64,000 nt of DNA, from contig CAXXKC010000003.1 in NCBI GenBank assembly GCA_963674835.2, forward strand, positions 930,001 through 994,000, written 5' to 3'. Position numbers and translations under genes: made by a program. Of this stretch, positions 48,105-56,900 are shown piece after piece (within the stretch, counting starts at the first letter, position 1; each line of letters opens with the position of its first letter). This stretch comes from G963674835 sp963674835. Lineage in GTDB: Bacteria > Planctomycetota > Planctomycetia > Pirellulales > Thermoguttaceae. The notes under the pieces were generated by a model that did no database searches, had not been told where the DNA came from, and worked only from the letters and a program-made list of their open reading frames with translations.

Positions 48105-51100
48105 GTGCAAGAGCCTCTCTTCTCCATTACCTGCACTACCTGCCAGGCCAGGCTGAAGGTCCTCAGCGAAGCCGGCATCGGCACCATCCAGGCTTGCCCA
48201 AAATGTGGCAGCATGGTCCAGCTGATCCCGCCGCCGGGCTGGCAACCCAAGCCGCGCGCTCCCGAAGCGCCCGCCGCTCCTCCCGTTGCCGCGCCGCCTC
48301 CTACCGCCCCACAGCCCACTTCACACGCCGCCGCGCCTCAACCTCCCGCGTCTGCGGCTGTTCCCCAACCGCCGCCCCTGCCGGTCGCGACGTCTGCCGC
48401 ACAAACCTCGCCGCCCGCAGCCGAAACGTCGCCCGCTGCCTCGGCCCTCCGTCCGTGGCTCTTTCTCGGCGTCGTCCCCATCACTGCGGTCGCCGTCGCG
48501 GTAGGCACTTGGGTTCTCTTCCGGTCGTCGACCACGGCCCCGCCAGTCCCGGCTCCGCCGGCCAGCCAAACCAGCCCAACTCCGCCGCCCAAGACCGACA
48601 CCGAACCGGCGCCCGAAAAACCCGCTCCGCGTCCTCAGCGTCGCTGGCTCCCCGACGACTCGCGCCTCCTCTACGCCCTCAACGTCTCGCGCCTGGCCAG
48701 GAACGACCAATTCGCCCTCGCCGTCGACAGCCTGGGCCCCACATGGCGTGCCACGCTCGACCAACTCTTCCGCGGTTTCGGCCTCAAAACGCACGCCGTC
48801 GCCCAACTCTACCTCGCATCGACCGATCCGACCGACTGGCCCAACCACTGCGTCGCCGTCATCGAACTCCAGAAGGACCAGGACGCCGGTGTCTTTCAGA
48901 TCGTCGGCCAAAGCGCCGATTTGTCCGTCGCTGGCGTCCGCTGCCGCCGATTGCCTGCCGGCTCGTGGCCGCACCCCTTCGCTGTCCTCGGTCCTCAAAC
49001 GATCGTCACCGGCTCGGCCGATCTCCTCACTCACCTTTCCGCGCGCACACGGCCACACCTTTCCAATTCTGCCCTGGCGCGGCTGTTAGACACCTGCCAG
49101 TCCGATGCCGATGTCCTCCTGCTGGCCGATCTCGACGCCGCCCGCCGCGCCGGCTGGCAACCACCAACGGCGCTTCTCGACGCCAGCCCGACCCTCCGCA
49201 AACCATGGCGTTTGCTCTGGGAAATCCCCCAGGCTGTCTGCCTCACCACCCGCACGGCCGATCGCACGGTCTGGGAAGTGGGCCTCGACTGCGACGGCGA
49301 CACCTCCGCCCAACGCCTCCAAGCCGCTATCGACGAGTTCCTCCCCGCAGCCAAGGCCGATCTCCAAAGCGAAGCCCAATGGGCCGCCACCGCCCGCACC
49401 TCCGGCAAGGTGCCCGCCGCCGCGGCTGCCCAGTACGCCCAGCTCCTTCAACACCTTGGCAGCCAGATCGACGCCGTCCACCGCCAGGTCGCCGGCTCCA
49501 CCGTCTGGATCCGTCTCGACGAATCCTCCGGCGCCGGCAATTTGCTGGCCGCCGCCTGGGCCAACCGCGCCACCATCCGCACCCGCTGGCTCGACAAGGC
49601 GCGCACCGCCGACTCCGCCAACCATCGCCGCCTGCTTGAAAGCCTCGGTGCCTGCACGAAAGCCGAAGGCTCCTTCCCCTCTGGCGCCGGCGGCGGTGCC
49701 CTGTTGCCCCCGCAAACCCGGCTCAGCTGGATCGCTAGCCTCCTTCCCTATCTCCAACATCCCGACTGGCACCAGCAACTCGAGTTCGGCTACTCCTGGA
49801 ACGGCGCCCAGAATCGCGCCGTCGCCAGCCGCCCGCTGGGCGAGGTCGTCAACCCGGCGCTCGGACCGGCCACCACCGAAGCCGGCTTTCCCGTAACCCA
49901 CTATGTCGGCGTCGCCGGGGTCGGCGCCGATGCAGGCCAACTCAAGCCGGGCGAACCGCGCGCCGGCCTCTTTGGCTACTCGCGTCGAACCCGGCCCGAC
50001 GCCATTCCCGATGGCGCCGCCAACACCATCGCCACCCTCGGCGTCCAGGACCACCTCGGCCCCTGGGCGGCCGGCGGCGATTCCACGGTCCGCCCATTGA
50101 CCCAACGCCCCTACGTCAATGGCCCCGATGGCTTCGGCAGCGGCCAGCCTAACGGCATGCTCGCCGGCATGGCCGACGGCTCCGTCCGTTTCCTCTCCAA
50201 AGACATCGATCCCACCGTGCTCGAACAGCTAGCCACCGTCGGCGGCGGCGAGCCCGTCACGGCCTCCATTCTCGATCCCACGCCCGACGTTCCCGCTCAG
50301 CCCGCCAATCAACCGTCCGCACCGCCCGTATCGGTCGCCGAGCAGACACCCTCGGCCGCCCCCGCCAAGCCGCAACCCGGCGGCCCCCGCAAGCCGATCG
50401 TCTTCGACGAGGCCCGCCTCTCCGACCGCATCCCCAAGGTCGAACTGTCCGACATGTCGCTCCTTCACGCGGCCCGCCTCCTCTCCCAGATGAGCACCGT
50501 CCCCATCAGCTTCGACCTCGACTCGTTGGCCGCCTTCGATGTCAGCCTCAGCGACCCGGTCAACATCCAGGCAACCGATGTCACCGTCAGCGGCGTGCTC
50601 GACGCCCTCGCCGCCAGCAAGGGCCTCGCCTACGTCGTCGACAAAGGCCAGGTCGTCCTCACCGCCCCGCAAGACTACCGCACGGTCATCCGCTCCGACC
50701 GCACATCCCTGGCCGATCTCGTCGAACCCGACACACCCGCCAGCGCTCTGGCCGATCAGGTTCGCCGCATGGTCGCTCCCGACTCGTGGATCGCTGCCGG
50801 CGGCCGCGGCACGCTCCAACTCACCGGCACCACGCTCACCCTCACACAAACCCGCGACGTCTCCGACCAGGTAGACGCCTTCTGCGAGCGTCTCCGCATG
50901 GCGCGAGGCCTCCCGCCCCGAAACCGTTCCCTCGCCAAGCGATTGACGCTCCAGACCCGCGTCGATCAGGCCCGCCCCATGCTCGACCGCCCCATCACCG
51001 CCAACTACCACCAGCCCACGCCCCTCACACAGATCCTCACCGATCTCGAACACCAGGCCCAGGCGACCCTACTCGTCGATTGGCAGGCACTCGCTGAACA

Positions 51101-51494
51101 GGGACTCTCGCCCCAAGTCGAAGCGACCCTTCATGCCAACAAGCTGCCGCTCGAAGAAGCCCTCGCCAAACTGCTCCAGCCCCTAGCCATCACCTATCGG
51201 GCCTACGATCGTCAGATCCTCGAAATCACCACGCCCAAAGCGGTCGCCGCTCGCATGGAACTCGAGTTCTACCCCGTCGCCGATCTACTCGCCCCCGACA
51301 CGGCCGTCGCCCAACTCGCCGCCCAAGTCAAAGACACCGTCGGCGGCGCCACCTGGCACGAAGCCGCCGGCCCCGCCGCCATCGCCTTCGACGCCCCATC
51401 AAAACACCTCATCGTCCTCCAAACTCAACCCAACCAGGTAGCCATCCAAACGCTCCTCACCCGCCTCAAATCCGACCGCCCCCAAAACAAATAA
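48105..51494 (+). CDS. Large planctomycete-type membrane protein: zinc ribbon, membrane anchor, DUF1559-like and STN-like C-terminal parts
   Basis: The 1129-residue product is a mosaic. Residues 1-40 form a CxxC...CxxC ribbon (C10, C13, C31, C34). A Pro/Ala-rich linker follows, then one membrane segment at about 116-138 (PWLFLGVVPITAVAVAVGTWVLF). A periplasmic part of about 500 residues ends near residue 690 in MLAGMADGSVRFLSKDIDP, the tail motif of DUF1559 proteins. From about 765 to the end come two repeated segments resembling the small domains before secretins (VELSDMSLLHAARLLSQMSTVPISF; LTQILTDLEHQAQATLLVD; LPLEEALAKLLQPLAITYRAYDRQILEIT). The GTG at 48105 was chosen. Function unknown; a surface or envelope assembly role is only a guess. 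Confidence 0.75.
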   Translation: MQEPLFSITCTTCQARLKVLSEAGIGTIQACPKCGSMVQLIPPPGWQPKPRAPEAPAAPPVAAPPPTAPQPTSHAAAPQPPASAAVPQPPPLPVATSAAQTSPPAAETSPAASALRPWLFLGVVPITAVAVAVGTWVLFRSSTTAPPVPAPPASQTSPTPPPKTDTEPAPEKPAPRPQRRWLPDDSRLLYALNVSRLARNDQFALAVDSLGPTWRATLDQLFRGFGLKTHAVAQLYLASTDPTDWPNHCVAVIELQKDQDAGVFQIVGQSADLSVAGVRCRRLPAGSWPHPFAVLGPQTIVTGSADLLTHLSARTRPHLSNSALARLLDTCQSDADVLLLADLDAARRAGWQPPTALLDASPTLRKPWRLLWEIPQAVCLTTRTADRTVWEVGLDCDGDTSAQRLQAAIDEFLPAAKADLQSEAQWAATARTSGKVPAAAAAQYAQLLQHLGSQIDAVHRQVAGSTVWIRLDESSGAGNLLAAAWANRATIRTRWLDKARTADSANHRRLLESLGACTKAEGSFPSGAGGGALLPPQTRLSWIASLLPYLQHPDWHQQLEFGYSWNGAQNRAVASRPLGEVVNPALGPATTEAGFPVTHYVGVAGVGADAGQLKPGEPRAGLFGYSRRTRPDAIPDGAANTIATLGVQDHLGPWAAGGDSTVRPLTQRPYVNGPDGFGSGQPNGMLAGMADGSVRFLSKDIDPTVLEQLATVGGGEPVTASILDPTPDVPAQPANQPSAPPVSVAEQTPSAAPAKPQPGGPRKPIVFDEARLSDRIPKVELSDMSLLHAARLLSQMSTVPISFDLDSLAAFDVSLSDPVNIQATDVTVSGVLDALAASKGLAYVVDKGQVVLTAPQDYRTVIRSDRTSLADLVEPDTPASALADQVRRMVAPDSWIAAGGRGTLQLTGTTLTLTQTRDVSDQVDAFCERLRMARGLPPRNRSLAKRLTLQTRVDQARPMLDRPITANYHQPTPLTQILTDLEHQAQATLLVDWQALAEQGLSPQVEATLHANKLPLEEALAKLLQPLAITYRAYDRQILEITTPKAVAARMELEFYPVADLLAPDTAVAQLAAQVKDTVGGATWHEAAGPAAIAFDAPSKHLIVLQTQPNQVAIQTLLTRLKSDRPQNK

Positions 51495-51534
51495 CTCCCA
51501 ACCTCCCTTCGCCCCCATGTAGGTTATGCTTCAG

Positions 51535-53002
51535 CCACCCCTTTCAACATGGCATTTGGCGTTTGCGTCTTCCATCGTAAGCTGTTGGCTTTGAAGGAGG
51601 TAGCCCAGTTTTCATGGAGGAAACACCGGTGTCTTTGTCTGAGGCGTTTCGGCCGTTTGTGGAAGGTGCCCCCTGTGCTGTCGTTGCCAGGCTTGCGATG
51701 GAGTATCTGCTGGACGACGTGGTTCTGCAGACCCTGTTTGCGGAACACGCCAGCGCACAGTACGAACGCGAAGTCACGTTGACCAATTTGGTGAATGTCA
51801 TGCTCGATGTGGCGTGCGGCAACCGTCGGTCCCCCCGCGCTGCGTACTTGGCGAGGAAAGACGAGGTTGCCGCTTCCTTGTCGGCTTTCTACGGCAAGCT
51901 CAACCGCACCGAACTGGCGATTTCCGAGGCGGTCGTCGAGCATGCCGCGGAGCGCGCTGGCGGACTGATCCGCGCCATGAAAGGACTTCAGAAAGAACCG
52001 GTGCTCGGCTTGGCATCCTATGTCCTCGACGGGAACATGCTGACGGGCACGGAACACCGCTTGAAACCGTTGCGTCAAACGCGCGCCGCCGCACTGCCCG
52101 GAAAATCGCTGGTGGTGTACGAATACGCGACCGGCTTGGTCACCAAGGTGGTACTTTGGGAGGATGCCCACAGTCAGGAGCGTGCCCTGCTGCACGATCT
52201 GGAGATCAAAACGGGAACTCACCTGATCGCTGATCGCAATTTCTGCGTGCCCTGGTTTTTGCTGTATCTCCACAAAGGCAGATCCTTTTTTACGATTCGC
52301 CATCACCGCAGCACGTTTCCGCTGAATCCGGGGGGGAACGTGCGTCGGCGAGGCCGTTGCGCGACAGGGAAGGTGAGCGAACAGGCGATCCGTATCGAAG
52401 ATGAGAATGGACAGGAGTTCTTCTGGCGGAAGATCACGCTGACGTTGGACGTCCCCACGCGGGATGGTGAGACGGAGATCGTGCTCATCACCAACCTGCC
52501 CCCCAAGGTCCATGCCACAACGATCGCCGTGGCGTACCGGCAACGTTGGACGATCGAGCAGCATTTCCAGCGTCTCACCGACTGGCTGCATTGCGAGGTC
52601 GCCACGCTGGGCTACCCACGTGCGGCGTTGTTTGCTTTTTCCATGTCCCTGGTGGCGGCCAACGCCTTGGCTGTTCTCATTGCCGCCCTTCGGGCCGTGC
52701 ATGGCCTGGAGGCCGCCGACAACCTGTCGTACATGGCCCTGGTGGACGAAGTCGGAGCTACGTATCGCGGGATGATGCTTGCCCTGCCGCCGCGTCGCTG
52801 GAGCTTCGTCCACCGCTGTACCACCGACCAAACTGCTCGACTCTTGCGAGAGATTGCCCGTCATGCGAACCTTAAGATACTGACCAAAACCCGACGAGGC
52901 CCGAAAAAACCTCGGCGGACACCCAATTGCAAAAACATCAAGCACTTATCCACCCATCGCGTCCTCACCGAAGCCCGCGAACGCACATGTTGAAAGGGGT
53001 GG
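51535..53002 (+). mobile_element. IS4-family insertion sequence, copy 2
   Basis: Same length, inverted repeats and orientation as copy 1, exactly 10235 bases further on. The target duplication TTATGCTTCAG is at 51524-51534 and 53003-53013, in a palindrome whose right arm reads CATAACACCC. It sits 30 bases after the 1129-residue gene and about 280 bases upstream of the predicted DAHP synthase leader promoter. Confidence 0.95.
51614..52993 (+). CDS. IS4-family DDE transposase (copy 2)
   Basis: Identical to the copy 1 transposase except R223 for G223 (codon AGA for GGA) next to the region following the second catalytic Asp. D139, D207 and E315 are retained and the frame is intact. Whether the substitution affects activity is unknown. 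Confidence 0.95.
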   Translation: MEETPVSLSEAFRPFVEGAPCAVVARLAMEYLLDDVVLQTLFAEHASAQYEREVTLTNLVNVMLDVACGNRRSPRAAYLARKDEVAASLSAFYGKLNRTELAISEAVVEHAAERAGGLIRAMKGLQKEPVLGLASYVLDGNMLTGTEHRLKPLRQTRAAALPGKSLVVYEYATGLVTKVVLWEDAHSQERALLHDLEIKTGTHLIADRNFCVPWFLLYLHKGRSFFTIRHHRSTFPLNPGGNVRRRGRCATGKVSEQAIRIEDENGQEFFWRKITLTLDVPTRDGETEIVLITNLPPKVHATTIAVAYRQRWTIEQHFQRLTDWLHCEVATLGYPRAALFAFSMSLVAANALAVLIAALRAVHGLEAADNLSYMALVDEVGATYRGMMLALPPRRWSFVHRCTTDQTARLLREIARHANLKILTKTRRGPKKPRRTPNCKNIKHLSTHRVLTEARERTC

Positions 53003-53061
53003 TTATGCTTCAGCATAACACCCATCCCCAACCCATCGATCCTACCACACCTCGGCCCCAT

Positions 53062-53086
53062 GTAGCACAGCCGCCCCCGGCTGTGC
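53062..53086. repeat. Palindromic repeat GCACAGCCG family, copy 4
   Basis: Perfect stem with CCCC loop and CCATGTA lead-in, 59 bases after IS copy 2. Confidence 0.85.
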
Positions 53087-53285
53087 CCCACCAAAAACCG
53101 CACCTCCTCCCCCGCGTGCCAGACACCGGCCGAGCACACTCACCACTTCCAATCCCCAATTCCTCACCCTCCAACAAACCCTCCACTTCCCTCCCTCACC
53201 TTTCCCCTTTCGTGGTTTCCTCCTTTCGTGATTTCGTGTTTCCCCTTCTCTCACCTCCAAGCCACACCCCTTGCCGGTTTCCCCC

Positions 53286-53313
53286 TTGCTTTTTTCCGAC
53301 CTTGTGGAATAAT
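53286..53313 (+). promoter_or_regulatory. Candidate promoter of the aromatic leader / DAHP synthase transcript
   Basis: TTGCTT (53286-53291), 16-base spacer, AATAAT (53308-53313), in a locally AT-rich patch. A start near 53320 would put about 42 bases before the leader ATG. A TATAGC at 53352-53357 is a weaker alternative. Confidence 0.4.
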
Positions 53314-53361
53314 GGAAAGGAGTACGGCAGTTTCTGCCACGAGTCTGTCGATATAGCTACC

Positions 53362-53439
53362 ATGCGTACCGTTCGAGCTTATACCTACTTCTGGTTTTAT
53401 TTTTACCCGCAACGCCGCGGGCCCGGAGGAGGTTTGTAA
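53362..53439 (+). CDS. Aromatic amino acid leader peptide (25 codons)
   Basis: Reads MRTVRAYTYFWFYFYPQRRG then PGGGL and TAA. Residues 7-15 are YTYFWFYFY: four Tyr, three Phe and one Trp in nine codons, each of which would stall the ribosome when its charged tRNA is short. It lies 31 bases before an intrinsic terminator and 131 bases before the DAHP synthase start, the first enzyme of aromatic synthesis, so it fits a ribosome-mediated attenuator. Leader codons 5-8 (GAGCTTATACC, 53375-53385) can pair with GGTTTGTAAGCTC (53431-53443) across the leader stop, a plausible 1:2 stem. The initiation site has no clear Shine-Dalgarno. Confidence 0.8.
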   Translation: MRTVRAYTYFWFYFYPQRRGPGGGL

Positions 53440-53469
53440 GCTCACACCGATAAAGCAAACGCAAACCAA

Positions 53470-53505
53470 AGCCCCGAGACCCGCAAGGATCTCGGGGCTT
53501 TTTTT
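53470..53505 (+). terminator. Intrinsic terminator/attenuator upstream of DAHP synthase
   Basis: AGCCCCGAGA (53470-53479) pairs perfectly with TCTCGGGGCT (53490-53499) around a 10-base loop. Seven T follow (53499-53505). It is one of only two convincing intrinsic terminators in the window and lies between the leader peptide and the aroF ATG. Confidence 0.9.
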
Positions 53506-53570
53506 GTTTTCCTGGCAAACTCTACACAAACCACATTGCGTCCAACCCCCTTCAAGCAGGAGTCCCGGCG

Positions 53571-54623
<1,053 letters not shown>

Positions 54624-54891
54624 GGCGTCGGGAGTCCTTTCCGCCCGATCCCCGGCTCCCCACCGCCGCCATCTGCGCCCGCCTGCAAGTGGACACCCCG
54701 TCCACTGCAGGCTTGGCCCTCGAGAAACCCCGGCCGCGACACAAGCTTCCCACTTCGCGGCCTCCGCACCTCCGTGGCCCATCACCAACCCGGTCCGCTG
54801 GCACGTCCATTTCCGCCGCACTATAATCGGCTCCAGCGGCGGAGCCCGCTCCGCTTTCCCTCCCAAACCGCCCGCCCCGAGGAGCCCTGCC

Positions 54892-56649
54892 ATGCGACGT
54901 GTCCTCTTGCTTCCCGTCTCCCTTCTGCTCACCGCATTCGCCGCTACCCTTGGCGCCGCCGAGCCAGCCGCCGTGCCTCACGAGCACTTGGATCGTGGCC
55001 TCATCGCCCGGCCCATCACCGGTGGCAAGGCCTACCTTGGATGGCGGCTTCTCCGGTCCGATCCGGCCGACGTCGCGTTCGACGTCTACCGCCGCGTCGG
55101 CCCAGCCGATCCCGTCAAGCTCAACAGCCAGCCTATCCACCAAACCACCGATTTCGTCGACGCCCAGCCTCCCAAAGACGCCGAATGCCTCTACTTCGTT
55201 TGCCCCGCCAAAGCTGGTCCTCCCAACTTCCGCACCGGCGACGATGGCACGGCCTCCTTCGCACCGTCAACGTCAGACCCGCCCCACCAATACGTCTCGA
55301 TCAAGCTCGATGGCGACACGACCTTCCAGAAGATTGGCATTGCCGACCTCGACGGCGACGGCCGCTACGACTACGTCATCAAGCAGCCCAACGCCAACAT
55401 CGACCCCTACGTTCACTACTGGAAGCGCAGCCCCGGCACCTACAAGCTCGAGGCCTACCGTCACGACGGCAAACGCCTCTGGCAATACGATCTCGGATGG
55501 TCCATCGAGCAGGGCATCTGGTACTCGCCCTATGTCGTCTACGATTTCGATGGCGACGGCAAGGCCGAGGTCGCCGTCAAGACCGGCCAGGACGACCCGC
55601 GCGACGCCGACGGCCGCGTCCAGTCCGGCCCCGAATTCCTCACCATCCTCGACGGCCAAACCGGCAAGCCCATCACCCAGGTCGACTGGCCCTCGCGCGA
55701 CGACTTCACCGGCAAGAGCGGTTACAATCTCGCCTCGCGAAACCAGCTCGGCATCGCCTATCTCGACGGCCGAACGCCCAGCCTCATCGTCGAACGCGGC
55801 ACCTACACTATCATCAAGGCCGTGGCCTACCAGCTTCGCGACGGCCGTCTCCACCAGCAATGGCAATGGGATAACATCAAGCTCCCCTCGTCCTACCGCG
55901 GCCAGGGCGCCCATTGGATGCACGCCGCCGATGTCGATCAGGACGGACGCCAGGAGGTCATCCTCGGTTCCGTCGTCCTCGACGACAACGGCACGGCCCT
56001 CTGGACCACCGGCCTGGGCCACCCCGACCACTCCTACGTCGGCGACCTCGATCCCAACCGCCCTGGCCTCGAAATCTACTATGGCATCGAAACCCGCCGC
56101 CCGAAGAATTGTATGTGCATGGTCGACGCCCGCACCGGCGAGATCCTCTGGGGCTACGACAAGCCCTCCATCCACATACACTCCTCCGGCCTCGTCGCCG
56201 ATCTCGACCCCAAACACCCCGGCGCCGAGTGCTACAGCGGCGAACGCGACGCCAAAGACAAACGCTGGGTCCGCGATTGCCAAGGCAACGTCCTCTCCCA
56301 CGAGGATCTCGGCGGACTGGCCCCGCGCGCGGCCTACTGGGATGCCGACCTCCAGCGCGAGCTCGTCGTCGACCATCGCATCTCCAAATACCACGGCGCC
56401 GAGCTGCCCACCAAGCCCGAAGGCGCCCTGATCACCGTGGCCGACATCCTCGGCGACTGGCGCGAAGAACTCATCACCAGCGTCCCCGGCGAACTCCGCA
56501 TCTACACCACGACCATTCCCGCCACCGACCGCCGCGTTACGCTCATGCAAGATCCCATCTATCGCATCGACGTCGCCCACGCCGCCATGGGCTACACCCA
56601 AGTCCCCACTCCCGGCTACGATCTCGCGACGCAGGCCGGAAAAAAATAG
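54892..56649 (+). CDS. Secreted rhamnogalacturonan lyase (PL11-like)
   Basis: The 585-residue product has a signal peptide (MRRVLLLPVSLLLTAFAATLGAA) and the eight-bladed propeller features of PL11: AYLGWRLLRSDPADVAFDVYR near the N-terminus and repeated calcium-type loops such as IADLDGDGRYDYVIKQPNAN, VYDFDGDGKAEVAVKTGQ and AADVDQDGRQEVILGSVVLDDNG. IHIHSSGLVADLDP and the end VTLMQDPIYRIDVAHAAMGYTQVP follow. Such enzymes cleave the rhamnose-galacturonate backbone of pectin by beta-elimination. GAGGAG precedes the ATG at 54892. Its neighbours suit polysaccharide use. Confidence 0.92.
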   Translation: MRRVLLLPVSLLLTAFAATLGAAEPAAVPHEHLDRGLIARPITGGKAYLGWRLLRSDPADVAFDVYRRVGPADPVKLNSQPIHQTTDFVDAQPPKDAECLYFVCPAKAGPPNFRTGDDGTASFAPSTSDPPHQYVSIKLDGDTTFQKIGIADLDGDGRYDYVIKQPNANIDPYVHYWKRSPGTYKLEAYRHDGKRLWQYDLGWSIEQGIWYSPYVVYDFDGDGKAEVAVKTGQDDPRDADGRVQSGPEFLTILDGQTGKPITQVDWPSRDDFTGKSGYNLASRNQLGIAYLDGRTPSLIVERGTYTIIKAVAYQLRDGRLHQQWQWDNIKLPSSYRGQGAHWMHAADVDQDGRQEVILGSVVLDDNGTALWTTGLGHPDHSYVGDLDPNRPGLEIYYGIETRRPKNCMCMVDARTGEILWGYDKPSIHIHSSGLVADLDPKHPGAECYSGERDAKDKRWVRDCQGNVLSHEDLGGLAPRAAYWDADLQRELVVDHRISKYHGAELPTKPEGALITVADILGDWREELITSVPGELRIYTTTIPATDRRVTLMQDPIYRIDVAHAAMGYTQVPTPGYDLATQAGKK

Positions 56650-56770
56650 CTCGCATGCCGCCGCGGCCACCCACCCCGCCCATGCCGGCACCTCACTCTT
56701 GACACCATCGCCCCACCGGCAAGAATAAACCGCCGGACAATTCCAATACGCGCCTCCCCGCGCCCACCAT

Positions 56771-56795
56771 GTAGCACAGCCGCCCCCGGCCGTGC
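56771..56795. repeat. Palindromic repeat GCACAGCCG family, copy 5
   Basis: Right arm reads CGGCCGTGC, giving one mismatch in the 9-base stem. CCATGTA lead-in. Confidence 0.8.
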
Positions 56796-56820
56796 CACAA
56801 AAGAGACCTCAACAACACCT

Positions 56821-56863
56821 CCCCGCGCCTGCCCGCGGGAGAGGGACCGCACGGTGAGGGCAT
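56821..56863. repeat. Dispersed repeat ...GCGGGAGAGGG...GGTGAGGG, copy 3
   Basis: Reads CCCCGCGCCTGCCCGCGGGA then GAGGGACCGCACGGTGAGGG. It lies directly upstream of the carboxypeptidase-regulatory-like gene and overlaps a possible upstream ATG at 56862. Confidence 0.7.
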
Positions 56864-56900
56864 GATACGTCCCGCCAACGCCTTCCAAGAAAGCTACACC

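Noticed and set aside
42768..51534. Composite transposon carrying biosynthetic genes
   Set aside because: Each IS has its own 11-base target duplication and the enclosed genes share the host base bias, so two independent insertions are more likely.
52927..53361. In-frame extension upstream of the aromatic leader peptide to an ATG at 52927
   Set aside because: The extension starts inside the IS, runs through a palindromic repeat and is low-complexity; the 25-codon leader from 53362 is the meaningful part.
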